This document shows, piece by piece, positions 8,349 to 17,434 of a DNA stretch of 55,448 nucleotides (position 1 is its first letter; each line of letters begins with the position of its first letter). The stretch spans positions 1 through 55,448 of the forward strand of contig NZ_PEDL01000020.1 in NCBI RefSeq assembly GCF_002735925.1, in the 5' to 3' direction. Below the pieces are notes generated by a model. It made no database searches. It worked only from the letters and a program-made list of their open reading frames with translations, and had not been told where the DNA came from. Origin of the DNA: Sporanaerobium hydrogeniformans. Its GTDB lineage: Bacteria; Bacillota; Clostridia; Lachnospirales; Cellulosilyticaceae. The position numbers and the translations under genes were made by a program.

Positions 8349-9188
8349 ATGAAGAGAAAAGTAACATTAATAATTCTAGCAATTCTAAGTGTAGTAGCCT
8401 GGCTTCCCTTATGGTTACTGATTAGTGGGTCATTTATGCCCGTAGATGAGATTAATAGTACGCTAGGACCGGTATTAAATGAGACAGAAGGTTTTGCAAG
8501 ATGGCCACTATTTCCGCAGTATCTAGATGTGAGGCCTTATGTACAACTTTTACTAGACTCACCAGAGTTTTTCAAGATGTTTTGGAATTCTCTAGGGATG
8601 GTTATTCCTATTTTAATAGGACAACTTTTATTAGGGATGCCAGCAGCTTGGGCATTTGCAAGATTTAAGTTTTCAGGCAAAAAGATTTTATTTACTATTT
8701 ATATAGCGCTTATGTTAATGCCATTCCAAGTAACAATGGTACCTAACTATTTAGTGTTAGATAAGATGCAATTATTAAATACAAGGTGGTCAATCATCTT
8801 ACCAGCAGCTTGTTCTACATTTCCTATTTTTATTATGTATCGCTTTTTTAAAGCAATTCCAAAGGAAATGATAGAGGCGATTGCTATAGATGGTGCCGGA
8901 CCTTTTAGAACTTATATATATATAGGCTTGCCACTGGGGGCACCTGGTATTATTTCAGCTCTTGTACTAGGCTTCCTAGAGTATTGGAATATGATAGAAC
9001 AGCCACTTACCTTTATTAAAGACCAGTCATTATGGCCATTATCGTTATATTTACCTAATATTACTACAGATAATTTAGGAATAGCTATTGTGGCATCAGT
9101 GATTATGTTGATTCCAGCCATTCTTATATTCCTATGGGGTCAAACTTATCTTGAGAGCGGAATTAGTGTAGGAGGACTTAAGGAATAA
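8349..9188 (+). CDS. CUT1 ABC importer permease, second subunit (MalG/UgpE-like)
   Basis: Second permease, beginning 2 nt after the previous stop. Six helices and an EAA loop (IEAIAIDGAGPFRTYIYIGL) are visible. The region 35-75 between TM1 and TM2 is longer than usual and carries no clear motif. Together with the preceding permease and binding lipoprotein it forms a complete importer lacking only the ATPase. Confidence 0.88.
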   Translation: MKRKVTLIILAILSVVAWLPLWLLISGSFMPVDEINSTLGPVLNETEGFARWPLFPQYLDVRPYVQLLLDSPEFFKMFWNSLGMVIPILIGQLLLGMPAAWAFARFKFSGKKILFTIYIALMLMPFQVTMVPNYLVLDKMQLLNTRWSIILPAACSTFPIFIMYRFFKAIPKEMIEAIAIDGAGPFRTYIYIGLPLGAPGIISALVLGFLEYWNMIEQPLTFIKDQSLWPLSLYLPNITTDNLGIAIVASVIMLIPAILIFLWGQTYLESGISVGGLKE

Positions 9189-9207
9189 TGGGAGAAAGGA
9201 GAGCATC

Positions 9208-10998
9208 ATGCAAATAAGTGTAAAAGAGATACTAAAGAAAAAACTTCCTGAGAAAAAAGATGAAACCAGTAAACGTCAGCAGGTTGCTTTAAAAGCATTA
9301 GTAGGTTTTTTAGTGATTATGATAGCTTTAACTGCTTTGTCTAGATTTGCAGATTCTATCATCATACCTAAAGTAACCGTAACCAATGCAAAAAGTGGTC
9401 GTGTAAAGCATACGTCTGAATTTGCAGGAACAATAGTCACTAAAGAGGATGTAGAAATTGAAGCTAAAGAAGGACTAACTATTGAGGAAATCTTTGTAGA
9501 GGAAGGTCAACAAGTTAATCAAGGTGAACAGCTCATTAAGCTTGATGTGGAAGAATTAGAGAGTCAGATTAAATCAATTGAAGTAGACCTTGCGAAAATG
9601 AAGATTCAAAAGCAACAGTTGGCACTCAAAGATCCAACTAGTGGAAATAGTGACTTAGTAGCAGAAGCAAAAGCGGAAGTAGAACGCCTTAAAGAAGATA
9701 AGGCGTTTGAAATACAACAAATAGATGAAAAAATGAAACGTATGGAAGATGAAATTGTAGAAGCTAAAAAAGCATTGGAGGAGGCAGAGGCAAACTTTGA
9801 AAGTTTCATGGCAAGTAATTTAGAAAAACAGATTGCCGAGACAAAAGAAGAAGTAGAAGCTGCTAAAAAGAATGTTGAGAAACAGCAATATGAACAACAG
9901 AAAGCTTTGAGACGTGCAGAACAAGCTATAGAAGAAGTTAGAAAGCAATTATGGGTTGCAGAAGGGGACACAACTATGCTATGGGAACAGTTAAAACGTG
10001 CTCAGATGGAATATGAAATTACTAAGGAAGACTGGAAGCGCAATGTTCAAGAAGCTGAGGAGGAGCTTGCTAAGGCAGAAGAAAAGCTTAAGAAGCTTGA
10101 AAATGGAGAAGTGGACCAGTCCATATTAGACGCAGAGCAAAGCAAAATAAGTGTAGCCAAAGAGACAGTAAAATCTAAACAAAAAGAATTAGAAGATGCA
10201 CGTTATAATAAAGAACAAAGTATCGTGCGATATGATAGAAATATAGCAGATGCAGAGCAAAAAGTGATTGAAGCACAGGAAGAAAGTGCAAAAAATAGTG
10301 AACAACAATCAAAAGAAGAGTTAAATAATAGCCTAGATCAGCAATCACTAGAAGTAGATATTCGTGCTAAAGAAGATGAGCTTACGAAGCTTAAAGAGAT
10401 AAAAGAGTCTAACAGTATACTAGTAGCACCGGTATCTGGAACAGTAAATATCATTAATGTTAAAAAAGGTGAAAAAACATCTAGTGATATATTGATGACT
10501 CTACTTTCAGATGCTACTCAATATATCTTCGAAGCAGAAGTAAAGAATGAGGATATCAAGACAGTAAAAGTAGAGGATCAAGTTGAGATTATATTAGATG
10601 GTGAAAGCGATGCCATTGAAGGTGAGACCGTTATTAATCGTATAATTCATTTACGAGGAGAGAAACTGGGAAGTAGCAAAATAATGGTTAACATTAAAGA
10701 AGGTATTGCAGGAACAAATGGAAGAATGGTTATTGAAAAAGAATCTGAGCGCTATGATTATATTGTTCCAGAATCAGCCATCTATGAAGATGGTCAAGGA
10801 AAATATGTGTTAGTAGCCAAATCACAGGTAACAACTCTTGGTGAACAGATGGTGGTTGAACGAGTAGGTGTGACAGTGCTTGATAAGAATGGTGAAGTAG
10901 CAGGTATACAAGGTACTTTTAGTGGAAAAGACCAGATCATTACCAAAACTAACAAACCTATTAAAGCAGGCGATAGGGTTCGTCTGCTAGAACAATGA
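9208..10998 (+). CDS. Membrane-fusion (HlyD/RND adaptor) protein with long coiled coil
   Basis: Anchored by one helix (about 28-46). A split lipoyl-like domain (first half about 60-115 with EGLTIEEIFVEEGQQVNQGE, second half about 405-440 with APVSGTVNIINVKKGEK) encloses an exceptionally long charged coiled coil (about 115-395), followed by beta-barrel and membrane-proximal regions to 596. Such adaptors usually pair with a MacB-type or other exporter; here the neighbours are importer permeases upstream and an FtsX-like membrane protein downstream. Start set by AAAGGAG. It overlaps the next gene by 4 nt. Confidence 0.8.
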   Translation: MQISVKEILKKKLPEKKDETSKRQQVALKALVGFLVIMIALTALSRFADSIIIPKVTVTNAKSGRVKHTSEFAGTIVTKEDVEIEAKEGLTIEEIFVEEGQQVNQGEQLIKLDVEELESQIKSIEVDLAKMKIQKQQLALKDPTSGNSDLVAEAKAEVERLKEDKAFEIQQIDEKMKRMEDEIVEAKKALEEAEANFESFMASNLEKQIAETKEEVEAAKKNVEKQQYEQQKALRRAEQAIEEVRKQLWVAEGDTTMLWEQLKRAQMEYEITKEDWKRNVQEAEEELAKAEEKLKKLENGEVDQSILDAEQSKISVAKETVKSKQKELEDARYNKEQSIVRYDRNIADAEQKVIEAQEESAKNSEQQSKEELNNSLDQQSLEVDIRAKEDELTKLKEIKESNSILVAPVSGTVNIINVKKGEKTSSDILMTLLSDATQYIFEAEVKNEDIKTVKVEDQVEIILDGESDAIEGETVINRIIHLRGEKLGSSKIMVNIKEGIAGTNGRMVIEKESERYDYIVPESAIYEDGQGKYVLVAKSQVTTLGEQMVVERVGVTVLDKNGEVAGIQGTFSGKDQIITKTNKPIKAGDRVRLLEQ

Positions 10999-12212
10999 GA
11001 GGCGAGAAAAAGCGCGTAGCTATTTTTGGTGTTATAGTATTTTTAGCCTTATTTATATGGAGTATAGGTATAGCAAACGCGCAAAAAATAGAACATTTAA
11101 AAGATAGTATAGAGTTACGTTATACGAAGCCAACACTTACTTTAGAGAAGCTTACAAAAATACAAGAGAGTGAAAGTAACCATAATCAGCCACTAATCAA
11201 TCAGCTCATAGCTTGGGAACAAGTAGATGAGGTACAGATAAAAAATGAAGAACTGAATAAAAGTATAGGGGCTACCATGCTCTATGTATTTGGTGATATC
11301 AAAGAGCTTATTGGTAAAAATCAAATAGCAGGAGATTTTCCTTATCAAGGAGATGAGGAAGGCGCTCTAATTACTAGTAAAGTGGCCTATGATTTATGGG
11401 GAAACTTAGATGTAATCAATAAAACCTTTGACTACAATGGTAATAGCTATAAAGTGAGAGGGATTATAGAAGATAATGAGCCAGCTATTCTTAGGCAGCT
11501 TAGCGAAGATGTAGCAGAAGAGGTTCAGATGAGTGGGCTGAGAGTTAAGTTTATAGAGACAGAAAATATTCCCGGTGAACTAAGAAGTTTTCTACTACGT
11601 TATGAATTAGAAGATGCTATAGTAATGAATCTATCTTTAATGAGTATTTTATGGAATCAAATCATTTATATGCCTATATGGATTCTAGGCATATGGGGGA
11701 TTATAAAGCTTTTAAGGGTATTCAATAAAACCTATCGTTACTGGGTAGCTGCGATCATCTTAATGGTAATCATAAGTGTTATAGATTGGGTGATTCTAAG
11801 ATTTATGGCTATTCCACTGAATATCCCATCTTACTTGCTACCAAATCAATGGTCTGATTTTGAATTTTGGTCAACGCTTTGGAATGATTTAAAGAGTAAT
11901 TATATAGAGATAGAAAGTTTACCGAAATACCTTCCCGATATATGGAGGGGAGCAACTATAAAATGTGTTATAAGCTTTTGGCTTATAAGTAGTGGTATAA
12001 CAATCTGGGGATTAAGAAAGATTACTATACGAGATAGTAGTGAGTTATTTTGGAAAACACTTATCGCTATAGTTTCAAGTTTTATAGCTATTATGGTAGG
12101 TTATGCATTAGGGATGACGGCTATTATGCCACAAGCATTTTGGACAGCCCTGCCTATATTTATGGTAATCTACTATATAAGTGATAGGTGGATAAAAATG
12201 CTAGAAAGCTAA
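10995..12212 (+). CDS. FtsX/MacB-like polytopic membrane protein without ATPase partner
   Basis: One N-terminal helix (about 9-28), an extracellular domain (about 30-210) whose stretch EGALITSKVAYDLWG and YKVRGIIED resembles the MacB periplasmic core, then four or five helices (about 213-400). The C-terminal half does not look like a canonical FtsX domain. The ATG lies in the ATGA overlap with the adaptor gene, so coupled translation is likely. No ATP-binding gene is nearby. It is either the permease half of an adaptor-linked exporter that borrows an ATPase, or a mechanotransmission-like sensor. Function is inference. Confidence 0.6.
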   Translation: MRGEKKRVAIFGVIVFLALFIWSIGIANAQKIEHLKDSIELRYTKPTLTLEKLTKIQESESNHNQPLINQLIAWEQVDEVQIKNEELNKSIGATMLYVFGDIKELIGKNQIAGDFPYQGDEEGALITSKVAYDLWGNLDVINKTFDYNGNSYKVRGIIEDNEPAILRQLSEDVAEEVQMSGLRVKFIETENIPGELRSFLLRYELEDAIVMNLSLMSILWNQIIYMPIWILGIWGIIKLLRVFNKTYRYWVAAIILMVIISVIDWVILRFMAIPLNIPSYLLPNQWSDFEFWSTLWNDLKSNYIEIESLPKYLPDIWRGATIKCVISFWLISSGITIWGLRKITIRDSSELFWKTLIAIVSSFIAIMVGYALGMTAIMPQAFWTALPIFMVIYYISDRWIKMLES

Positions 12213-12254
12213 GATATGAATTAGATAATAATACTATATAATTAACAATTCATA

Positions 12255-12290
12255 GAGCATTATTGTTGTGACATGAAAAATGATTAAGGC
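12255..12290 (+). promoter_or_regulatory. Possible diverged fifth copy of the upstream element
   Basis: The stretch containing ATGATTAAGGCTTGTGATAA resembles ATGATTAAGCCTGTCATAA just after operator copy 4, and a TTGTGACAT stands where TGTCACAT would be. The key half-sites are altered, so this is weak evidence that the secreted-protein gene at 12380 belongs to the same regulon. Confidence 0.2.
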
Positions 12291-12379
12291 TTGTGATAAA
12301 ACAACATATATGCCTTAAACTCACATAATAATTTAATAAACTGTACAATCTAACCTTATAAATATTTGGGAGGTTGGAA

Positions 12380-12889
12380 ATGAAGAATTTTTTTATTAAA
12401 TTACTCTTATCTATTACATTATCTTTGGTTACGATCTTTAATCCTATTATGACAAATGCCAGTTCTATCAGTAGCTTGCCTAATGTTCCCTCGGCTCAAC
12501 ATAAACAGATAATTCAGGGCTTTATCGGTGAATTAAATACACTACAGAATCGAATATATAATCTTACTCAATTTTTTGGAGGAAATGAGCCTATTACATC
12601 AAGTAATTATACCGCTACTATACAATCCATTAATGAAGATCTTTCCAACTTAAATAAAAAGATTGATAGTTATTATAAAACAGTTCCCACGTTTAGTGAA
12701 GAAAATAGAGAAGTTTTACTACTTTTTAATGCATTTAATTTTTCTAAAGATGGCTTATATACTCTTAGTCTTTTGAACGATACAACTTCTACAGTAGAAA
12801 AAATTCAACTACTGGATCGATACTTTCAAGCTAGGCTGTCTGCTATTGATGCCATTAATCTTTTGAAAGATCTTTTATCGAGTTATTAA
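12380..12889 (+). CDS. Small secreted protein of unknown function
   Basis: I do not recognise it. ATG at 12380 is chosen over an upstream TTG because GGGAGG lies 6 nt before it, giving 169 aa. A signal peptide (about 1-28, ending near TNASS) precedes a mature part of about 140 residues. That part is predicted helical, with a heptad-like run (IQSINEDLSNLNKKIDSYY) and no cysteines. It stands alone, after the adaptor operon and before a HAD gene. Confidence 0.65.
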   Translation: MKNFFIKLLLSITLSLVTIFNPIMTNASSISSLPNVPSAQHKQIIQGFIGELNTLQNRIYNLTQFFGGNEPITSSNYTATIQSINEDLSNLNKKIDSYYKTVPTFSEENREVLLLFNAFNFSKDGLYTLSLLNDTTSTVEKIQLLDRYFQARLSAIDAINLLKDLLSSY

Positions 12890-13027
12890 TGATAAATGAA
12901 TGATGCTAGCCTAAACTTCAAATATATAGAATACAGATTAAAGTAGGCAGATAAAAATCAAAAAATACCCCAACAGCATTATGTATTATGCTATAATAAA
13001 ACTATAAAACAATATACTTTATACGAG

Positions 13028-13070
13028 ACCTCTTGAAGTAAGACAACATGCTTAACTTAGAGAGGTTTTA
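13028..13070 (+). promoter_or_regulatory. Hairpin with T-rich tail just before the HAD gene
   Basis: ACCTCT (13028-13033) pairs with AGAGGT (13061-13066), with further pairing of AAGT/ACTT inside, followed by TTTATTTT and then, within about 10 nt, the ribosome site of the HAD gene. A promoter-like TATAAT string lies upstream near 12991. It may be a terminator-attenuator in the leader. Confidence 0.4.
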
Positions 13071-13089
13071 TTTTGAGGGGAGGCAATAT

Positions 13090-13770
13090 ATGAAATTAGC
13101 CATCTTTGACTTTGATGGGACTCTATTTCCTAAACAAACGATTCCTTATTTAATGAAGAGTTATATAAAGTTAGGTTATAGCAAGGCAAGGTATGCTATC
13201 TTTTTATGCAAAACACTTAGAGCTATTGCAAAGTATAAATTACCCTTTGATAAAAAGTATGGTAAAGAGCAGTTTCGTAGAGAAGCTACCGTGTATTTTA
13301 TTCAATTATTTAATAAACAAAAGCCTACGGTAGTAGTAGAGTTTTTTCACCAAGTGATTCCGCAGATGATTAAGGATTTAAATCCCATGGTGGTGGAAGA
13401 AGTGAGACAAGCTAAAGCAAGGGGAGAAAAATGCGTACTACTATCAGGATGCTATACGGATATATTAAAAGGAATAGCAGAGGTATTAGGGATAGATTAT
13501 GTTATTGGTACAGATATTGAGTGGGAAAATATTTCGAATGGGAAACGAGTGATAAAAGATTTAGATATCTCTACAGGGCCTAAAAAAGTAGAAAGATTAC
13601 TGGAAAGCATGAAAGATAAAGAGATAGATTGGAACTCTAGTAGGGCTTATGGTGATAGTGAATATGATCGTTATATTTTAGAAATAGTAGGCAATCCTAT
13701 TGCAGTTAATCCAGATGAGCTGCTTAGGAAGTTAGCAGAAGAAAAAAGATGGGAAATTTTAACTAATTAG
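13090..13770 (+). CDS. HAD-IB family phosphatase (SerB-like fold)
   Basis: Cytoplasmic phosphohydrolase. Nucleophile motif DFDGTLFP at residues 5-12, motif II LLSGCYTD, motif III lysine near GPKK and motif IV YGDSEYD are all present, so it should be active. The ATG at 13090 is preferred over one 42 bp upstream because GGGGAGG lies 6 nt before it (226 aa). Subfamily IB includes phosphoserine-type and lipid-phosphate phosphatases; the substrate cannot be read from the sequence. Confidence 0.8.
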   Translation: MKLAIFDFDGTLFPKQTIPYLMKSYIKLGYSKARYAIFLCKTLRAIAKYKLPFDKKYGKEQFRREATVYFIQLFNKQKPTVVVEFFHQVIPQMIKDLNPMVVEEVRQAKARGEKCVLLSGCYTDILKGIAEVLGIDYVIGTDIEWENISNGKRVIKDLDISTGPKKVERLLESMKDKEIDWNSSRAYGDSEYDRYILEIVGNPIAVNPDELLRKLAEEKRWEILTN

Positions 13771-13871
13771 TTGAGCAATTATATAGCATCTCTTAGAGCA
13801 TGACAAAACGTTAAACTTTAAGAGATTTTTTATTTAATCATATTTATAAATCTACATAAAGGGGTGAAATA

Positions 13872-14204
13872 ATGTATAGTGTAGAAGAGCTAATTTTTGG
13901 TTGTCCAGTAGAGGCATTATCTAATATATTAGGTAAGAAATGGGTTGCAGTGATTATATGGACACTCCAAGAGCGTCAATTGCGATTTGGGGAGCTTCAG
14001 CGTGAAGTAGAAGGGTGTACTAAGAAAATGCTAACACAGCAGCTAGATTTGTTAGTACATCATGGCATTATTATTAATGAGAAAACAAGTGAAAATAATA
14101 TGGTTACTTCTATTTATTATTTAAGTGGTGCAGGTCTTGCACTCATTCCTATTATGGAGAAAATGATTTACTGGAGCAATCAAAACTTAATTTGTGAAAA
14201 ATAG
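13872..14204 (+). CDS. HxlR-family transcriptional regulator
   Basis: A 110-aa winged-helix repressor/activator with the family signature FGCPVEALSNILGKKW; C11 is the conserved cysteine that many HxlR proteins use to sense electrophiles or redox change. It lies 110 bp before the CcdA-TlpA fusion gene on the same strand, which makes control of thiol-redox export plausible (inference). Confidence 0.85.
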   Translation: MYSVEELIFGCPVEALSNILGKKWVAVIIWTLQERQLRFGELQREVEGCTKKMLTQQLDLLVHHGIIINEKTSENNMVTSIYYLSGAGLALIPIMEKMIYWSNQNLICEK

Positions 14205-14314
14205 AGGTTACAAAAAAGTGCCTAATTGAGAAGATAAGCTTTTCTTGGTACGCTAGAAGTAGAAGTTATGTCATTGGGATAGATTTTAAAATTTAAGGAT
14301 AAAGGAGTCAGATA

Positions 14315-15505
14315 ATGAAAGAATTTAATTTAGTGATTGTGTTTATTGAAGGACTTTTTTCTTTCTTTTCACCCTGCATATTACCTGTTCTACCCATTTA
14401 CTTAAGTATTTTATCGAATAGTAGTATAGCAAAGCTAGAGAGTGGTGAAACCAAATTTACTAATAGTGCCCTATTTAAAAATACCTTAGGTTTTGTGTTA
14501 GGGATTTCTGCTACTTTCTTTTTATTAGGTTCATCTATTAATGTATTAAGTACATTCTTTTCAGCCTATAAAGAAGTCATTACTCTAGTAGGAGGCATTA
14601 TTATTATTTTTATGGGTTTATTTTATGTAGATTTTATTCAGGTGAAATGGATGAACAGAGAAAAAAGATTTCATATGCAAGTCTCAGAAATGAAGGGCAT
14701 TACTTCCTTTATACTTGGTTTTACCTTTAGTTTTGGATGGACACCTTGCATTGGGCCTATGCTAGCTTCTGTATTAATCATGTCTTCTACGGCAACAAGT
14801 AGGCTTATGGCAACTTGGCTAATTGCTATCTATACTTTAGGCTTCATTATTCCTTTTATTGTATTAGCCTTGTTTTATGATAAGCTTTTTAAACAGTTAG
14901 AGCAAATAAAGAAGCATATGGGACTTATTAAAAAGCTAGGAGGGATTATACTTATTATAGCTGGGGTACTAATGGCCTTTAGCGGTCTTAGGGACATTAA
15001 TAGAAGCAAGATAATTGATAATCCACCAAGTCAACAAGAAGAAATAGTGAATAATGAAGAGAATACAGAAGAAGTAAAAGTGAAAGCTATTGACTTTACC
15101 TTGTATGATCAATATGGAAATAAGCATCAACTTAGTGAGTATGAAGGAAAAACGGTTTTTTTAAACTTTTGGGCAACTTGGTGTACTTATTGTATTAAAG
15201 AAATGCCTTATATTGAGGAATTATATAAAGAATATGGGGAAAACAAAGAGGATGTTGTTATTTTAGGCGTAGCTGCTCCTAATTTGGGAAGGGAAGTAAG
15301 TGAAGAACGTATTACTCAATTTTTAGCAGATGCAGGCCATACCTTCCCAGTAGTCTATGATAATGATGGAAGCACCCTTTATCAGTATGGTATTAATTCT
15401 TTCCCTAATACCTTTATTATAGATAAGGAAGGTTATATCCAGCTTTATGCACCAGGAGCCATGGATAAAGAAACCATGAGAGAAATAATAGAGAAGGCAC
15501 GATAA
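14315..15505 (+). CDS. CcdA-TlpA fusion: thiol-redox transporter with extracellular thioredoxin domain
   Basis: One polypeptide carries both steps of extracytoplasmic reduction. Residues 1-220 are a six-helix CcdA/DsbD-type transporter with its two redox cysteines, C21 (FFSPCILP) and C145 (FGWTPCIGP). After a charged linker, residues 255-396 are a TlpA-like thioredoxin with active site C290-T-Y-C293 in FWATWCTYC. It passes electrons from cytoplasmic thioredoxin to proteins outside. No cytochrome c gene is nearby, so substrates may be oxidised surface proteins. Start follows AAGGAG by 7 nt. A strong bidirectional terminator ends it. Confidence 0.9.
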   Translation: MKEFNLVIVFIEGLFSFFSPCILPVLPIYLSILSNSSIAKLESGETKFTNSALFKNTLGFVLGISATFFLLGSSINVLSTFFSAYKEVITLVGGIIIIFMGLFYVDFIQVKWMNREKRFHMQVSEMKGITSFILGFTFSFGWTPCIGPMLASVLIMSSTATSRLMATWLIAIYTLGFIIPFIVLALFYDKLFKQLEQIKKHMGLIKKLGGIILIIAGVLMAFSGLRDINRSKIIDNPPSQQEEIVNNEENTEEVKVKAIDFTLYDQYGNKHQLSEYEGKTVFLNFWATWCTYCIKEMPYIEELYKEYGENKEDVVILGVAAPNLGREVSEERITQFLADAGHTFPVVYDNDGSTLYQYGINSFPNTFIIDKEGYIQLYAPGAMDKETMREIIEKAR

Positions 15506-15549
15506 AAAATCCGCTTAGAGTTTGGAAATTAACTCTAAGCGGATTTTTT
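15504..15549. terminator. Bidirectional terminator between ccdA-tlpA and MATE genes
   Basis: A perfect 19-bp stem (15504-15522 with 15531-15549), 8-nt loop, A-run and T-run at the ends. It serves the convergent genes on both strands. Confidence 0.9.
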
Positions 15550-15557
15550 TGATGAAG

Positions 15558-16958
15558 CTATGACTGGGAAGAAGGATTAAGTTGTTTAGTAGGACTTAAG
15601 GTTTTAATATGGGCAAGTTCTTTACTAATGAGTAGCAGTGTCACACAAAAAGCTAATGTATCAGCTATAGGCGCTGCAAATAATATCCCATTAATTCCGT
15701 AGAAGAGTGGTAATACAAGAATAAGGGGGATTAAAAAGAGAACCTGCCTTGACAAAGATAAGAATACCCCTTTAATGGCTTTGCCAATGGCAGCAAAAAA
15801 GTTAGAAGAGATGATTTGTACCCCGTTAATAAACATCATAAATAAAAAGATTCTCATGAATTTAACTGCAAACTCAAAGTAGAGCTGATCTCCTGTTCCA
15901 AACAAGGAAATAACTTGTTTGGGAAAAAATTGAAAAGCAATAAAGCCTAAGGTGGAAACTATTAGACCAGAACTGACTGCAAGCTTATAGATACCTCGTA
16001 CTCTATCATAATTTTTAGCACCATAGTTAAAGCTAATAATAGGCTGGGCCCCTTGAGAGATACCGACAAGAACAGATATTAAAATAGCATTTGTTTTCAT
16101 CACAATACCGCTGCAAGCAAGAGGTATCTCGCTACCATAGATGGATTGAGAGCCATAATGGATAAGTGAGTTATTTAATACAATTTGTACAAAAGTAATA
16201 GCTAATTGGTTAAGACTGTTGCTCATTCCTAGAGAAGCAATTTTAAGACACTCTGGTATTTGAAGTTTAAAATGATGTTTTTTTAACTCAATATGTTTGA
16301 AACGACGAATATAACTAATAGCCATAAGAAAAGAAACAAGTTGTCCTATGATAGTAGCAAGTGCAGCACCGGCTATACCCATATCAAAGGTAAAAATAAA
16401 AATAGGATCAAGAACGGTATTAAGAATAGCCCCTACTAACATACAAATCATAGAAAATTTAGGACTTCCATCTGCCCTGGCTAAATTACTCATACCATTC
16501 GTAACAATAAGTAGTGGCATACCAATAGCCGTAATTTGCGTATAGACCTTAGCATAAGGCATAATATCGGGTGTGCTACCAAAAATGGTAAGTAATGGCT
16601 GTAAAAAAATTTCAATAAGAATAAAGTAAATGCCACCAAATAAAAACATCATACTAATAGCGTTCCCCACCGCTAGTGCAGCTTGTTCCTTTTTTTTAGC
16701 ACCTAGGGCTAAGGAAAAACGCGCAGCACTCCCAATACCAATTAATAAAGCAATAGAAAGACAGATGGTGGTGAGTGGATAAGCAACATTGGTTGCTGCA
16801 TTTCCAAGATATCCCACACCTTGTCCAATGAAAATTTGGTCAACAATATTATATAAAGAGCTTACTAACATGGCTATGATACTAGGGATGGCATAGCTTT
16901 TTAAAAGCTTAGGAAGTTTTTCATAGCCAAGAGGATTTTCACGTTTTATTTCATTCAT
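15558..16958 (-). CDS. MATE-family multidrug efflux transporter
   Basis: 466 aa, twelve predicted helices in two similar halves, with the Clostridia-type N-terminus SIIAMLVSSLYNIVDQIFIGQGVG and motifs QGAQPIISFNYGAKN and AADGSPKF-like loops. It probably exports cationic drugs in exchange for Na+ or H+. It lies 19 bp after a marR gene on the same strand and shares its operator-containing promoter. Confidence 0.9.
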   Translation of the reverse strand: MNEIKRENPLGYEKLPKLLKSYAIPSIIAMLVSSLYNIVDQIFIGQGVGYLGNAATNVAYPLTTICLSIALLIGIGSAARFSLALGAKKKEQAALAVGNAISMMFLFGGIYFILIEIFLQPLLTIFGSTPDIMPYAKVYTQITAIGMPLLIVTNGMSNLARADGSPKFSMICMLVGAILNTVLDPIFIFTFDMGIAGAALATIIGQLVSFLMAISYIRRFKHIELKKHHFKLQIPECLKIASLGMSNSLNQLAITFVQIVLNNSLIHYGSQSIYGSEIPLACSGIVMKTNAILISVLVGISQGAQPIISFNYGAKNYDRVRGIYKLAVSSGLIVSTLGFIAFQFFPKQVISLFGTGDQLYFEFAVKFMRIFLFMMFINGVQIISSNFFAAIGKAIKGVFLSLSRQVLFLIPLILVLPLFYGINGILFAAPIADTLAFCVTLLLISKELAHIKTLSPTKQLNPSSQS

Positions 16959-16977
16959 AATGAGTTCCTTTCATGTG

Positions 16978-17421
16978 TTATTCATTTTCTAGTTCTATTT
17001 CCTGGGTTATCTCATAAATTGCTTTTTGACCAGCTTTGTTAAGAAAAGAAAAAAAGAGTTCTCTCTCTTCAAGAGAAAAATCTTGAAGAAGCTTTTCATA
17101 CCAAGATTTTTGAATATAAAGGATTTGTTTATTTGCTTTCAGGGCTTTATCGGTAGGATATAAACAGCAGGTACGTTTATCCTTTTTAAGAGGTTCCTTT
17201 TTGATAAAGCCTGCTTTTTCCAAGGCAATGAGAGAACGTGTAATATTACTTGGATGAATATAAAAAAGTGTTACAAAACGGTCTTGTGTTATACCGGGCT
17301 CCTTGCATATTTTCATGATATACATATGCTGGCTACTATTAAGTCCAAGAGGAGCCAGTTGCCGATCTAAATGCATTTTGGTATAGCGATCAGTAATAGA
17401 AAGCCATTTTAAAAATTCCAT
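16978..17421 (-). CDS. MarR-family regulator of the adjacent MATE gene
   Basis: 147-aa winged-helix dimeric repressor: HTH around EPGITQDRFVTLFYIHPSNITRS (split by the recognition helix) and wing KKDKRTCCLYPT. First gene of the marR-MATE operon. Two identical 12-bp palindromes lie in its promoter, one covering the -35, which points to autorepression relieved by a ligand. Confidence 0.88.
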   Translation of the reverse strand: MEFLKWLSITDRYTKMHLDRQLAPLGLNSSQHMYIMKICKEPGITQDRFVTLFYIHPSNITRSLIALEKAGFIKKEPLKKDKRTCCLYPTDKALKANKQILYIQKSWYEKLLQDFSLEERELFFSFLNKAGQKAIYEITQEIELENE

Positions 17422-17434
17422 AAACTCACCTCGG

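Noticed and set aside
9606-9971. 121-codon minus-strand frame rich in Ser, Cys and Ala
   Set aside because: Antisense of the Glu/Lys/Ala-rich coiled coil of the adaptor protein.
14213-14250. Short similarity between 14213-14245 and 17752-17785 (AAAAAGTGYCTAATT ... AGAAGATAAGC)
   Set aside because: About 30 bases, AT-rich, no inverted ends or flanking duplication; too little to call a repeat element or a second AraC relic.
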